Below are positions 12,101 to 24,100 of a stretch of 64,000 bases of DNA, in pieces. Numbering within the stretch: position 1 is the stretch's first letter; each line of letters begins with the position of its first letter. The stretch lies in assembly GCA_013398955.1 (NCBI GenBank), contig VWPU01009579.1, forward strand, positions 62,001 to 126,000, read 5' to 3'. Below the pieces are notes generated by a model. It was given only the letters and a program-made list of their open reading frames with translations. It did no database searches and was not told the origin of the DNA. Source of the DNA: Callaeas wilsoni. Taxonomy: Eukaryota; Chordata; Aves; Passeriformes; Callaeidae. Both the position numbers and the translations under genes were made by a program.

Positions 12101-15100
12101 TCAAATAAAATGCATCTGAATGACTCAGGTTCCTAGTTCCTAAGTTAAAATAGGGTTTGGCCAGGCCCATCCAAAAAAAGTCTAAATAGTGAGACAGGAA
12201 TATTGCTGGTACAGAAAGAACTCCAACCAGTACTCATGGGAACCACAAAGCTGATGGTCCTGGAATATGTTTTCCTAGGCTAGAACAAATTAATCCTGTC
12301 TTTTTCCTCCTATTGTCACATAATTTAGCTGTAATGTGCTCTGATGCTTCAAAGCAGCACATTATACAGCAGATGGTTCATGTGACATTGTGTTGTAAAT
12401 AAAATGATGCTGGGAAGGACAGCTCAAAATTTCTTATGCATAAGCTCACAAAACAGTGTGGCATCTGCAGTTTAATCAGAGAAATGTGGAATAAGACAAT
12501 AACAAAACAGCTCTTTTTCCATCTCTGAGACACTTCTCAGTTGGAAGTTTTGCACCTACTTGCTTTTATTTTTATTTATTATAAATCATCACCAGTAGGA
12601 TGGTGGTTGATAAAACAATTGTTTTAATGGAATATAGGTACAGGACAGACCTGAATCCCCATCCTGGCATTTTTTATAAATTCAAAAGTACCAATTTTTG
12701 GTGAAACAGAGCTAATTATTAGAAAGATTGGGTTAAAACATAGTTCTTATGGCACTTGGAAATTACTGAGACAAAAAGTCATGAGGCAAAAATCAAATCC
12801 AATTTCTAGAATAACAGAAAAGGTAGCAAGGTCTGCAAGCACCCAAACACTGCAAGGGAATCCGGACCCTCTCTAGTAAAAAAAATGTTTTACTCACCAC
12901 TTTATTCTTAAAAGATTCCCCAATGGCATAGACATCTTTAAACCTTCTTAAGAAAGAATTACCTCACAAATCTTCATTAATCTCAAAATTTGACATCTTA
13001 AAAGCATTCCCAAAGCTCTAAAGTGAATACTGGGTGGAGGATAAAGTTTGGTGTCTTCATTTACTGAATTGTTAATTAATTCCTTTCAAACTAGGCCACT
13101 AAGAACCTGAGATTTACTTCCTTTTCTTGATCAGTTTTCTGGCTAATCTTACCACTTGGAGCTTTCCCAGTCGAAGAATATTACAGAAACATCCAAAGCC
13201 TAAAAAATGAATTTTTGAACTGTATCCTCTGCTTAAGAAAGCACTAATCTTTCTGAGATGAGCTCCAATTTATTTCAATCACTCCAGGTTTCTTACAGCT
13301 TCGTTTCAGATAGGATGAAAATTCAGCTCTTTTCACATGCAAATGGAAATAACTGCTCTATAAGGTCTTGAAGAATCCTTTCCTTTGCGTTTTAACTACC
13401 TGGCCCAAGGTTCTATTTCAAGCAGAAAGAATAACTTAAGGCTGCCAGCTACAGTTGGGGAAACATTTAATTTGATTCTTTTTAATAGCCGTTTTTGAGA
13501 CTACTTTAAAGTATTTTACCAACCTGTCTCTGTTGCCTCAGAATGACCTTTTAGCTGCAGTGGGGGGTTTTTTGTTTTTTTTTTTACAGTATATTCTCCT
13601 CCTTACTTTGCAGAGTAAAGTAATTCAATAATGCCTTGTAATCTGTTGTTGGACTTAACTCATTTTTCTTTCTGCAGAGTGTCTGGGAGCTCCCCATCAC
13701 ACAAGTTTCTGACAATTGCAGGAGTACAGTAGACACCACTGCTGCCGAGATGTTCAGCATCACATTCCCCGTGCTGCCTTCAGAGGTCACAGCACAGCAC
13801 GTCCCACCCTGAGGATCAGCCTGCGGCGCAATCTGGAACGTCTGAAGCCTTTTATGCAGTGGCAATTTGAAAGCAAGCCCCTCCTTTCCTGCCAGGAGCA
13901 AATGTGTATGATGTGTGACATCAAAAACGCCTCCTGTGCCTCGCCAGTTTATGAAGAATTTATTTGATCTGGAAATAAAAAATGCCTTCAGTGCTTAGTT
14001 TAGAAAGAGCTAATTTACTGATTGCGTCCATTTTAGCCTTGTATGCTGAGACAAGATTTTTTTTGTGTGTGCAATAAAATCCCAAGAAACCATGGTAGAA
14101 ACCCTGCATCTTACCATAGCATATCAGGAAAAAAACATGGAAATCAGATTAATTACTTCAACAAGAAATTCTGTTTCTAGCTAGAAGCCGGTATCAGATT
14201 TAGGCATAGTTTTGTTTCTTACCAGCCAATATTAATCTAGAACAGTTCAATTGTCAACGCTGGAATTAGAATGGTATAAAACTTGAGTTAGAGGAGTACT
14301 AAAATACATGACTAAAATTTAAATCTAAATTCAAACATCCCTAAAGTGTTCTAGATGGTTTGGAGACTAATGAGCCTGCAGTCCATGCTAAAAATAACTA
14401 CTTTTGGGGAACTGGTTTCACAGCTTCATCTTCTGCACCCTAAGAACTCATTTCAGTGACTGTTACATAATTTAGCCTGAAATTCTGTCCTTGCTGGAAT
14501 GGAGCTTGGCTCTTTGTGGCGATGGGATTTTGAAGGGTTGCCCATGGAACCCCTGAGAAGATAACGATGCTCCAGATTGATGCTTATATCTAATTTTTGT
14601 TGAGTTCTGCTAAAAAACCTGTATTCTACTTTGTCTCTAGACAGGATCAATTTGGGCTAGTGGTACAGGACAACACTCGGGAGATGTTTTAAATGTTGGA
14701 AATGTAGAAGTTAGTGAAAAAAACCCAGAAGTGCAATAGGAGAACTGTCCAAATACCTGTATCCTTTCAAACCAAATTGATTTACCAGGAAACAAGAATA
14801 CTCCTGTGCTTGATATTGTGCTACTAGTTGTAAAAATGTGAAAATGGTGTGTAGTTGGTGCTTATGTAGAGCTCTACTTTACACCAGGTGATTGTGCTGT
14901 TCATCAGTGATTCTGAACTCTGCTTTCACAGTGGAGATTTCGTTTGCATCTGAGCTTAAAGAACTGATTGCTCACAATTGCTGGGGAGAAATGTTCCCCT
15001 CTTCTACTTGTGGTTTGGAATTAGCTACATTTATGGGGCATTTACCCATTTGCTCTAACAATAAAAATCCAGCTTAAAAACTTGGTTCTCTCTAATCTTT

Positions 15101-18100
15101 TTTTATAGCTAAGCATTTTGGATTTCCTTTTTTTAAAGAGACAAGCTGGTATTTTAAATTAATAACTCCAAGAATTGCATCTTTTCTCTGCTTTAAATAA
15201 TCCAGTTCCAACTTTCTCCTCTGCTTGTGCTGTAAGATAAAAAAGAAATCTATAGAACATCAGCTGAAAATAAAAACAGTAAATGAAATAATACCTCAAC
15301 AGCTGCCTTTGCTCTTTCAAATTCCTCCTCCAAGGAGTGATTTCTGGAGAGAAGAGGTGTTCCCCAACGCTGCTCCTTACTTGACCGTGCCTAAAAAATA
15401 AAAGGATAAATCAGAAAGAGATGATAGACTCTCTGCCACATTTCTGAGTTATTTCCTTAATTGTCTAGAGCCCCAAATGGCCTTTTTCTTGCAGAAAACT
15501 ACTTGTTTCCCTGCATGAATTCCTCTGAATTCTCTTACACTGTAGCAGAGACCACTTCTCATGGGAAGCAGAGTAATTTATCTTTTCCAGATTTTTATTT
15601 TTAATTAAGATGTGTGAAAGATAAAGAGACATCCAAGAAAAGGCAATGCATGGGTTGGACTACAAAAGGAGAGAGCTGACTATTTTGTATAAGACTTTTA
15701 CCTTCCTTGTTCCTTCTGCATTATGACTGTGGGAATGCATTCCACTGACCATCATCCAGGAAGATAACATTTTCTGGTTTTCTTTCAAGTTTTCTTTTGG
15801 GATCACATTGGAGAGCCAGGTTTGCCCTGGATTTCACTGGCAGGACAAATCCTTTTTACAATCAGCACCTCTCTTATGTGCCTTACTATTGGTCAATCCC
15901 ACTGGAAGCACATAATAAGTTTTTCCCTGTTCTTTGTCTAAAAACAATTTTTTTTTTTTACAAAAAGCACTGTACAAAACCAAACAATAGTTAAGGATGG
16001 CAGAAAAAGCACAAAGTGGCCTAATCTTGCTAAACAAAGCTCTGACTGTTAATCCCTTCCCTAGTGTTTGTCAAGAGGTTAAACTCATTAGCCACTTGTG
16101 TGTCTGTGCTTCCAATTGCATTAATTTCCCTGATTATATTTCTGATGACTGTACTTGTAATATTCAATTTCTGTGAGCCACACTGCTAAAAGACTAATTT
16201 TGGTCACATCAGACTCATTGGGCTGCTTCTGCAAATGTTGGAGTGGGCACTGCTGGGATGGAACATCTGACACGTTTTTGAGCTCTCACACGTCACGAGT
16301 AATGTAAGGTCAAACACATTTGTCTGTGGTTGTACACACAGGGGTTTTTGCCTGGAAAGATGACATTCATTTGTCCAAGGAGCCCTAGGGTTTCTGCTTT
16401 GCTCCCAAGGCTTTGGTCTCTTGGTTAGAGATGATGAGTGAAAGGCACATTGAGTGGATGGAACACGTAAGGAAAGAAAACAACGATACAACACAACTTC
16501 TGTGAGGAGCACGTGATGGTGGTGGGCACTGTGTGTGTTCTCCCGTGCTGGCCTCTGGACTCTGCTCAGACAGAAGCTCAGAGAAGCTCAGAATGTCTAC
16601 ACTGAGGATCTATTGTTCCTGCTTTCACATCTTCTACCTCTGGTCCATGTTTGGAAAACACTATTTTCCTTTGGTGAGGCCAGGAAGAGATTTCGGGTTG
16701 TCACTGAAAACAAACAAAATCCAGTCCTATACATAAAACAGTTCTTTTACTGATTATTAGAATTTAGGGCAGAAGAGATAACTGGTTCAGATCATTCATT
16801 TTTCTATGTATCACATGATGACATTTGTCCCTCAACACCCATGGAATCAAAATGATGTTCTTCAGAGAATAAACTGAGATTTTCTGGAATAAATGTCTTT
16901 GAGGAAGTTGCTTGGATTTAATTTAAAATTATCAAGAGACCTTAATGTCACCACTTGGCTTGCAATTCGTTTAACTGCTCTCCTTGTTTCTCTTACTACT
17001 TTTAGTTGCAGGTTCCCACTATCACTTCTTACTTTTTTCCAGTAGTTTAAAACACTTTTTAGTACTCCTTATTTTCTCTGTAGAAAGATACTGATGATTT
17101 TAATCAGGTTTTAGTGATATAAAGACATTTAATGATATAAAAGCATTGCAATATTAAATATTCTCAATATGAAACATTCCTATTTTAAACTTTTTGTGTC
17201 ACTTTTGTGCTCCCTCTTAATTTTTTTATAGCCATACAGACAAACAAAGTGAACCCTTTATTCCTACACCTGTCTTGTTGCTTCTCTATACAGAAATCAG
17301 GTGATCTCCTGTCTCCCACTAATTATGTTTGCTTCTGCACACTCCTCTTCCCTGTGCTGCACAGGGAACACTCCTGTTGTTTCAAACTGCCTTCCAGCTC
17401 AGTGTTGTAAGTAGAGCCTGCATTCTTGCTCTGAAATGTCTGATTTTCCAAGTGACTGTATAGAAATGCATGTTTATACAGATGCCTTGATCACCAGCTC
17501 CTTTTTACATATCCCTTATTTTCATTTTTTTCATTCCACTGTTGCATCATATGGAAATTTTCTGAGGAATTGGCTTGCATGTTTATTTTCAGATCGATAA
17601 CACTGAAGAACTCTTTGGAATCCCAGAACAGACCCTATGTGATTACAATTCCTAGTAAATAACTACTCTCCTGAGATGTCAGGTTAGCTAGATTTAATCT
17701 GTTTAAAGACTGCTTTATTCACATTTTATAGTGCCAATTTTACTATCAGAATATGATATATTAATTCAAAACTCTTGTAAAATATCATGCATCGACATTT
17801 ATCAACTCGACCTGTAATCTGATCAAAGAATTAAATTTGTTTTTCTCGACACAGGACTCTGTTGATAGGCACTAATTTTGTTCCTGGCCTTTTCATTATT
17901 TATGGGTTGGCTCCTGCAAACGGTTTGATTACTTCTGCTTTTTACCCATTTGTTTCCAGTGACTGCCATTCCTCAGGTCAAGGACAATGCTGTAAATGAG
18001 GATGTTCAGACTGGGCTGCAGGGCAGAAGGGCAGAGGGAGCTTGTAGGGGCAGGTCTTGGGGTGATTCTATGGCCATACTGTATTCCCCATCGCCTGCTT

Positions 18101-21100
18101 GAGCTCTAGTGTACCTTTAAATTGCAAAGGGGAGAGAGAAGCCAAGAGAACTCTTCAAAGCGGCCAGCTTGACCTTGCCACTAGAAATGTTTTGCATTCT
18201 TTTCTCTCTCGATTCTGACAACATTTTGTTGGTTGCAGGTCTTTGGCTCTCTAGTCTCTTCGGCTTTCAGCGGAGAAGGGACTGTGATCTGCCTCAGCGG
18301 CTTCTGTTCCTTTTTGGACTGTTTTTGGCTTGCTTTTCATCCCAGACCAGCTCCCATCTCCGGCCCTGCTCGGCGGGACCCTCCAAGGGGGATCGTCGGA
18401 CCCTGCCTCGCCCGGCCCAGCTCAGGACTGCAGGTATTACCTACAGAAAGGACTCTAAAATCCATAGTCCTCTTTGAGGGGACAGGGGAGGGGGTTTAAA
18501 TATTTCTTTTCTTTGCCCTGTGACAGCAGGGGACTCTGTTTGTTAAATAATTTGGGTTTTTTTTCTCTTTCATTCGAGAAATTATTTTCCCAAACGCGTG
18601 GGAGAGGGGCTGCTGGGGCCTGCTTGCCTGGCAGGCAGGAGAGAGAGAGAGAGAGAGAGATGCTCCTTTTGGGTTGTTTCCTCCTGAATTTGTGTCCAAA
18701 CCGGCACAGGGCAGCACAGAGGTGAGGGGGAAGAGGACAAGAAGCACAGAGGTCCCCTCCTCTGCCATGTGACAGAGTACACACTTTGTCCCCACAGCAT
18801 CCCCACAGAAACAGACCTTCTCCTCCGTTAAATGAACAGCAGGAGGGGAAAAGGTCATTAACCAAAGCCATAGAAGCGTCATCTGCATATAGGCAAAGCA
18901 GAGCCGTAGTGTGGGCTGTGAGACCCAGAAACGAAAAGCCTCACGTGTAACAAACTGGCTGCTTTTTGCTAGCCCAGGGAAGAGGGGATGGGAGCGGAGT
19001 CCCAGCCCTGGAGAACTCCACAGCTTCAGCCCCTGACGGGCTGGGGCTCTGCCACCTTCCCGAGGGAGCCCACCCAGGTGGCTCAGGGTGGCGTGGGGCT
19101 GTCCGGGGCTGGACACTGGACACTGTGGTTTGGAATTCTCACCTCTCCACGATGGAGGTGCTGTAGCTGATCCTGCCTTCTATGTTCAGGGGCAAAACCT
19201 TCCCTTCCAATGCCCTTGCACACACTTTCCTGCACTTGTATTCTCCTTACGTGCTATTGGGCCTTAACTGTTGGTGAGAGGCGTAAATTACAGTCTTAAC
19301 TTTTGATCGGGTCTTCAAATAATGAGCTAAATCTTTACGAGTCCCTCGTAACTCTTCTTTACCTTAGAGCAAGTGGCATATCCAAGGATGGTTAGGGCCA
19401 TTAGTCTTTCTGTAGTTACTCGGGAGAAGTGGGGAATTAATTGTACATTTTAAATATTGTTGCCTCAAACTAGAGATTTCTAAGTTTTACAAGATTTGCA
19501 CTATACCTTTGTCTAAGAGTGCTGACATATTAGAATTAGCTACAGATTTTTAGCATGTCAGGGTTTTTGTATATGCTATGTGAGCAATGAAATATTTAAA
19601 ATGCCCAGGAAAATATCTAAAGAGTTAAAACATGAGCAGACTTTATGCATAGACAATGGAACATATTATCTCCTTCTGCAGTTTGTAATTTTAAGATTGA
19701 AAATAAGCCTTCAAACCCTTCCCCCCCTCCAAACACTGTAGGATATCTTAGTACCAATAAAAGCATAACAAGGAAATTTTCAGAATGGCAGATGAAAGAA
19801 AGAACAAGGACCCTTTGGGCCAAAGCAGTTTAAGAGTTAATAATAGGTAAAGTATGATGTGAGTAAATGCTGAGAAGCAAGACAGCCACATCCAGTGACA
19901 GCCACCACTGACACTGCCCATTACAGCCTTCAAACACATTTCTCCCTCAGTAATTCAAAGCTTGTCTTTTGGATTTTGTATTGGCACAAGTGCTAGTAAA
20001 CACAGGATTTTGTTAAGAAGATTGCATAATTTTAATGAAAATATGACCTCGTTACTTAGCTTTTCACTTTGAGGAGCTAAATCCAATGTGTCAAAGATGA
20101 GTGATGAGGTGATTAGGAAACTGCTGATGGAAAACTGCAGCAAGTTTGACAAGATGAAATCTTTAGGGTATGGCAGAATGTGTTGCATTTGCAAAGGTTA
20201 CCCTTAAATGAGATAGACAAGACCTTTAGAGGACAAAGTATGGAAAACATATGCTTTGATAAAAGCCCTAACGTGATTTCTTTTGCAAGCAGATTAAGAA
20301 CTCGGTCCAGACAGATGAGCCTGTGTGTTGGGGGCTGACAACTTTGACAGTCCAAGTACGAGCAGGATGGAGCAGGCAGTGAACAAAACCACTACATTTC
20401 CAAGTAACCTACCTAGAATAAGAACACATTCTCACTTCAGGTCATTTCTCTGCACTAATAATTGCTAGTTAAACATTTTGTTGCTAGAATGGACCACAAG
20501 TTTGAAACAAGCAGGTTAAGACAAACCAAAACAAAGCACGAAATGTACCAAGACAACAGATAAGAAATTTAGTCTCTGCTCTTTTTTCAAGTTGGCTTAT
20601 TCAACTTCATGATTGGTTTTTTTTTGAAGTATCAGTCATTTTACAAAAGATGGAGCCTCAACTGACTGAACTTAAACTGGGTGAAAAATGTGGATTTTTG
20701 CTTCTGCAGTTATTCTAGTGGAAGATAAAAAGGAAATAGACCATATAAAGTAGAGATACACTGAATTTGTAATTGCTTTTACAGAAAGCCACAGCATTTA
20801 AATCCTGTGACTGTCTACTTGACTTACACACATCTTGGTTGAGCACAAATATCCTGGAATTTAGATCTGTTGGGCTGAGGAACAGCTTCCTAAAAGAGGG
20901 TCAGAGATGCTTCAATATGAGCTGGACAAAGTGGGTGAGAACACACCATCCATTTCAGATGGATGACATTGTGTAACAGCTCTTTCCCATTACTAAGATG
21001 TACAAATCTATTGTAGGCAAAGGAAAGGTATCATGCATTACAACTAGTGTGAGGTTTTCCAGAGGGGAAAAAACCCCTATTTGTAATGGAGAGATAGCAG

Positions 21101-24100
21101 GGAAGTAAAGGACAATTTTTCCTAAGAAAAACCCAGAAATGGATCTGATAACTGGGTTCTATTTCTACTTTCTGCAAAAACAAATGGTGTATAATCTCAA
21201 AATACACATTTGGCAAGTAGTGTCGCATTTTTCCATTTTCAAATGAGGCTATAATTTTCCATTAATTTCCAGATTTTCCATCTGATGAAAGTTTTTGAAG
21301 TCCAGTCCTAAAAATAGCTATGGAAGGGGAGAAAATTATTTTCAGCTGAAAGCTAATCCACCAGAAAACTCTCTCTGCCCCCTTCCAGGGGCAATGGCTG
21401 AAATCTTTCAGTTAAAAAGTAAAAGCAGCAAAGAAGGTGTGTGAACAACCTGATCTATCGGAATGCATATATAAATATTTGTACCGGTATGTGCATACAT
21501 ACATGCAACTCTCAGTAATCATTTCCAGCAAGACCTGTCCAATACACAATACAACAGTGGAATTGGGCAAATCTACAAACCTTTAGCCCAGAGCCCTCCG
21601 TATTAGAGTTCCTTTTCCAGCAGAAAAAAGTCCTTTGACCACACTGCTCTCCCACCTGTGGAGATAAACTGCTAATGAACATTGGTGTAACGATTGCTTC
21701 CTGTTTTCCTTAGCAATTTCCCAGTTCTGGGGATTCCTGCCTGACCGAGACCTAAAGAACAGATATTTAACTTGAGTAGGAAACCACTAGAAGTCTGAAT
21801 TTCAGAATGGGAGGAAGGGAGAAAAGATGATGCTGTAAACTGTAGTTTGAAGTTTTTCCCTCTGTACAGGAAGGTCACAGTTCACTGCAGTATTAAACTC
21901 TGAATGTTTCAGGTGCTGGCACAGTTAATTTCATAACCTATTCACTTCAGAGTTGTGTGAAGATATATTCCCTGATGATCCTGAAAATATCCCTTGAACA
22001 GTTCTCCCAGAATGCCAATGCTTATCCAGTGGGAAATTCCTCCTTGCCTTTTTATTGTTAATAAATCTACCAAATCCTCTTACCTGTATTGCAGGTGCAA
22101 GTTCTAATTCTGATGCTGAATCAGAGTCCAAGGCACTCTTGACATTAGCCAGCTCAGACTGTGATCTGTTTTCTGTGGACCTAGAAATAATGCATTTACA
22201 TACTCAGCACTAGGACACGCTGCCCTATGTCTTTCAGGTTCATAAGCACGCACTGATTAATTATTTCTTTCAACTGAATTGTTTAACTTGCAGTTATCAA
22301 AAGTGCCTGGACCGTTCTCAGTGTTCTCACTCTTCTATTTCATAGACAGGGAAACTGAGGCTAGACAAAGACACAAGACTGTGCCTCAGTCAGCATCTAA
22401 AAATCAATCACCACAGTAAAGGACTTCACTGCATGTCTCTGTAGAATTATCACCACCACTTATAAAGTAATTGCACCTGCTACTTTCCACGACATGAAAA
22501 ATTGCTGCCAAAATGGCATTTTACAGTGTACTTGCTTATGATACGTTGTCCAAAATATGTGCTTGAATGCATTTAATGTCATCATAACAGGTTTAATAAT
22601 ATGATTTGTTATCAAGCAAGCATTTCTGTGAATTAAGAAGGCTGGGCTGGAAATATTTTTGTAAGGAAAGCAAAAAGTTGTACCATAAAATCTCTTTTGA
22701 TGGAGCTCTGGATGATGATGACGTTCGCTCTGCAGAAGGGTGGACCTTGCTACTCCTGTCTCCATGAAAACTGACATCATCCCATTTCTCTATCTGTGTC
22801 TGAATATCAACTGAAAAATAAACAATAGAAAAATATGAATCTTTTAAAGAAGCTGAAAATTTTATCTCCTCTGTTAACTGTGTGTTATAGAGAAAATAAT
22901 GCCATCAAAGACTGTATTTTAATAAAGGTCCAACATACAGAAATACTGTGCACCTTTCTAGCTGACATACTGTGAAAATATTTGGAAATTCACAACATTT
23001 TTCTAAATCTATTAGCATTCATGGTCACAACGTCAGTGTAACTCTTGGCTTAAAATCAGTGATTTGTATGTAATTTAGTCAAATTGTAAAAATAAAGCTT
23101 CTTTTAGAGACTAACATGTGGAAATGACTATGTAGGCAACTGATATTATTCAGTCGTATGTCAGACTCACTTTGCAAAGATCAGATGTTCAGCTCCTGTT
23201 TGGAGATAAAGGTCTCTAAAAGAATTTCTGTGCTGATGAATGGAAAATTTGCTGCCTTGGTATAAATTACATTTACCTTGCAAATTTCTCAGTTGCACTG
23301 CAAGTAATTTAGTTTGGATGGAACTAAATTAAATTCACCTTTTCCAAAGCTTGTCGATAGATCAGGCTTGGCAGGATATTAAGTTGTTTTGGGGATTTTT
23401 TTTTTCAGTCTGTATAAATATATCTCTCTTGTCAAGAATGGATTTTTTTCTCTGTTATGCATAGATAAAGCATTATCTACAAATATAAATGTGCATTTCT
23501 GACACCTGCAGTTTGAAAAGGACATCAGTATGGGCTGCCTCTCATCTGTGTCCTTTACCAATTTCTCATCACATCCCTTCAGATTTTTCTACCATTTTAC
23601 ACACCCTGACTAAATTCCTTTTTCCAAAGAACTTTCAAAATTTTATTAGCACACATAGTGACAACTTAATAGGTATAATGGCAAAGGCAAAATGTAAAAT
23701 GTCTTCACAGTGTTTAAGGTTTAAAGTGCTTCAAATAGTTTATAACGGGGAGCAAAGGTTACACTGCTGATATGTGGTGTGGCAAAAATTCTGGTGTTGC
23801 TCATTATTTTGTGATAGCAGCCAGGAGGCTCTTGTGCTGAGCAGGGCTATGGAGCACTGATAAAACAGCTACACTCTTACCTAAATCTAGAGAAGACTTG
23901 TCTGCAACTCTGACAGCCTGGACTTTCTGCTCAGAATCCACACTGATCAGGTCAGGATTCTCTGTCTTCTTTCTGTGGGTTGAAGCTTTTAAGCCTTCAT
24001 TTCTTGAAGGATTCTCTGATTTCTTTGCTTTGTTTTGGGTTTGTAAGACAGGTTCACTAAGATCCAAGAGATCCAGACCTGTTGATAATACTTAGAGACA

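Larger units (their letters stand above)
8846..15294 (-). other. PEX5L intron (6449 bp) between the two HCN-binding helices
   Basis: Phase 0 intron splitting helix N from helix C. It contains A-rich sequence near 9210-9231, an imperfect duplication at 10110-10157, a TA/CA microsatellite at 10689-10753 and a T-rich run near 13567-13586. Several open frames of 60-105 codons are present with no recognisable product. No extra PEX5L exon was identified. Confidence 0.85.
15391..22083 (-). other. PEX5L intron (6693 bp)
   Basis: Phase 0 intron upstream of the helix N exon. AT-rich except for a more GC-rich block at about 18240-19130, which has a (GA)11 run and scattered CpGs (listed separately). No PEX5L exon recognised in it. 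Confidence 0.85.

Noticed and set aside
18496..19116. 206-codon open frame on the minus strand, longest in the window
   Set aside because: No recognisable domain. It lies within intron, its SLSLSLS stretch comes from the GA microsatellite, and the GC-rich composition explains the lack of stops.
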